A stretch of DNA of 7,648 nt from Coriobacteriales bacterium (GTDB taxonomy: Bacteria > Actinomycetota > Coriobacteriia > Coriobacteriales > UBA8131). This document shows, piece after piece, positions 7,036-7,648 of this stretch; position 1 is the stretch's first letter; each line of letters starts with the position of its first letter. The DNA is taken from NCBI GenBank assembly GCA_031268525.1, contig JAIRXA010000198.1:1-7648 (forward strand), given 5' to 3'. The position numbers were made by a program, and so were the translations under genes. Under the pieces are notes generated by a model. That model was given only the letters and a program-made list of their open reading frames with translations. It had not been told where the DNA came from and did not search any database.

Positions 7036-7052
7036 GAACCCTGTGTTCGTCT

Positions 7053-7089
7053 GTGTGGGCGGACATTCAACATCACAGTCCGCCCACAC
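7053..7089. terminator. Probable bidirectional terminator between convergent genes
   Basis: GTGTGGGCGGAC (7053-7064) and GTCCGCCCACAC (7078-7089) form a perfect 12-bp GC-rich stem with a 13-base loop. It sits between the plus-strand HD gene, which ends at 6818, and the minus-strand surface-protein gene, which ends at 7110, so it can serve both. No T-run follows on either strand; such stems without a U-tract are common in high-GC Gram-positives. A short ACTCT-C-AGAGT dyad overlaps its right edge at 7088-7098. Confidence 0.72.
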
Positions 7090-7109
7090 TCTCAGAGTCT
7101 GCCGCAGAA

Positions 7110-7648
7110 TCAGTGAGATTCCTGTTGGTTTCTACGTCGACGCAAGAAGACTAGCGTGCCGCCCGTTGCGAGGACTGCTGCGACTGACAGGGCGATGAGC
7201 ATCACCCACGGAAAGCCTGAAGGCTCAGGTGCTTCTCCGCCTTCTGTCTGTGTGCCCTGTTGAGCAGATGGACCCTGCGTCGTTGGAGTCTCTGGTTCGT
7301 TGATGACCTGAGCGTTTTCCTTGTCGTTTGCGCCTGTGGCTGCGTTTGCAACGTCGTTATTCATATTCGTACCTGTGGCATTGTTGTTTTCGGTATCTGT
7401 GCCGTTGGCTGGGTTGTTTCCTGCGCTGTTGCCTGCATTGCCACCATCGTTACCGCCGGTGTTACCGCCGGTGTTGTCGTTGCCACCGCCATCCTCATAC
7501 ATCGCCTCAAGCGTGGCGTTGGCAGAGGCCATCGTGAAGGTCGTCTCAAAGGCGGTGGCATCGGCGATGGTGCCACTTCCGACAAGTACCCACCTGTCAA
7601 AGACCTTGCCCGAAGGGGGTGTGCCTGCAGAAACGGGAACGACCGTAC
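7110..7648 (-). CDS. C-terminal part of a surface protein with InlB-type B-repeat and membrane anchor (5' end outside window)
   Basis: The frame is open from the window edge to the TGA at 7110-7112, giving 178 residues; the start lies beyond 7648. The first ~45 residues, with GTPPSGKVFDRW and then FETTFTM and ATLEAMY, match the pattern of the divergent InlB B-repeat found in secreted and wall-bound proteins. A low-complexity linker of about 95 residues rich in Gly, Asn and Thr follows. Residues ~145-168 form one membrane helix (FPWVMLIALSV onward), then RRRR and a short polar tail, so the repeat should face outside. This is the layout of a sortase signal, but no LPXTG or close variant precedes the helix (it reads APEPSGFPW), so it may be a plain membrane anchor or use an altered signal. 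Function is unknown; adhesion is only a guess. It converges on the HD gene and is unrelated to the dap cluster. Confidence 0.85.
   Translation of the reverse strand, partial: TVVPVSAGTPPSGKVFDRWVLVGSGTIADATAFETTFTMASANATLEAMYEDGGGNDNTGGNTGGNDGGNAGNSAGNNPANGTDTENNNATGTNMNNDVANAATGANDKENAQVINEPETPTTQGPSAQQGTQTEGGEAPEPSGFPWVMLIALSVAAVLATGGTLVFLRRRRNQQESH
7449..7472. repeat. 12-bp tandem repeat in the linker of the surface protein
   Basis: GTTACCGCCGGT occurs twice back to back (7449-7460 and 7461-7472), with a degenerate third unit at 7473-7484. On the coding strand it encodes Asn-Thr-Gly-Gly units in the Gly/Asn-rich linker. Being a multiple of three, copy-number change would alter linker length without a frameshift. 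Confidence 0.85.

Noticed and set aside
6926..7089. Glycine riboswitch, small SRP RNA or tRNA in the intergenic region
   Set aside because: Only an isolated 13-base block fits the glycine aptamer; the paired 5' block and central GCCGAAGG are absent. No SRP RNA tetraloop motifs and no tRNA T-arm or cloverleaf were found.
6926..7198. Plus-strand 90-residue reading frame, and another at 6910-7116
   Set aside because: They resemble no family, have Ser/Arg-rich composition typical of chance frames, run through the terminator stem, and the longer one overlaps the well-supported minus-strand gene.
1..7648. CRISPR array, insertion sequence, prophage or defence genes
   Set aside because: No regularly spaced repeats, transposase, integrase, terminal inverted repeats or target duplications were seen on either strand.

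Overview
The window looks like chromosomal DNA from a moderately GC-rich Gram-positive bacterium, most likely an actinobacterium of the Coriobacteriia. The clues are the high-GC codon use, a TTG-started RNase J with a long basic N-terminal tail, and a surface protein with an InlB-type B-repeat. The assignment is an inference from protein style and gene order; no species can be named.

Positions 38-6818 carry six genes on the plus strand, closely packed and probably one transcription unit or a few overlapping ones. They are an M16 zinc peptidase, dapB, an aspartokinase with two ACT domains that most resembles the DapG type, dapA, RNase J (rnj), and a stand-alone HD-domain phosphohydrolase. The first three are coupled (4-base overlap, then a 3-base gap). 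Gaps of 59, 60 and 75 bases separate the later ones. The three dap-pathway enzymes cover aspartate phosphorylation and the two committed steps, condensation by DapA and reduction by DapB, that lead toward meso-diaminopimelate and lysine. The step between them, aspartate-semialdehyde dehydrogenase (asd), is not in the window. The order peptidase, dap genes, RNase J recalls the pnpA-mlpA-dpaA-dpaB-asd-dapG-dapA-rnjB neighbourhood of Bacillus subtilis.

Positions 6819-7109 hold no convincing gene but are rich in structure. An AT-rich core with nested dyad symmetry lies at 6863-6925. A run of short GC-rich hairpins follows at 6953-7035. A perfect 12-bp stem at 7053-7089 probably acts as a terminator between convergent genes.

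Positions 7110-7648 are the 3' end of a minus-strand gene that runs off the window. It encodes the C-terminus of a surface protein: a divergent InlB B-repeat, a Gly/Asn-rich linker, one membrane segment and an arginine-rich tail, with no LPXTG motif.

Most of the window is ordinary housekeeping. No clear undescribed system was found. The best leads are the structured intergenic stretch 6863-7089 and a perfect 11-1-11 palindrome inside the peptidase gene at 628-650.
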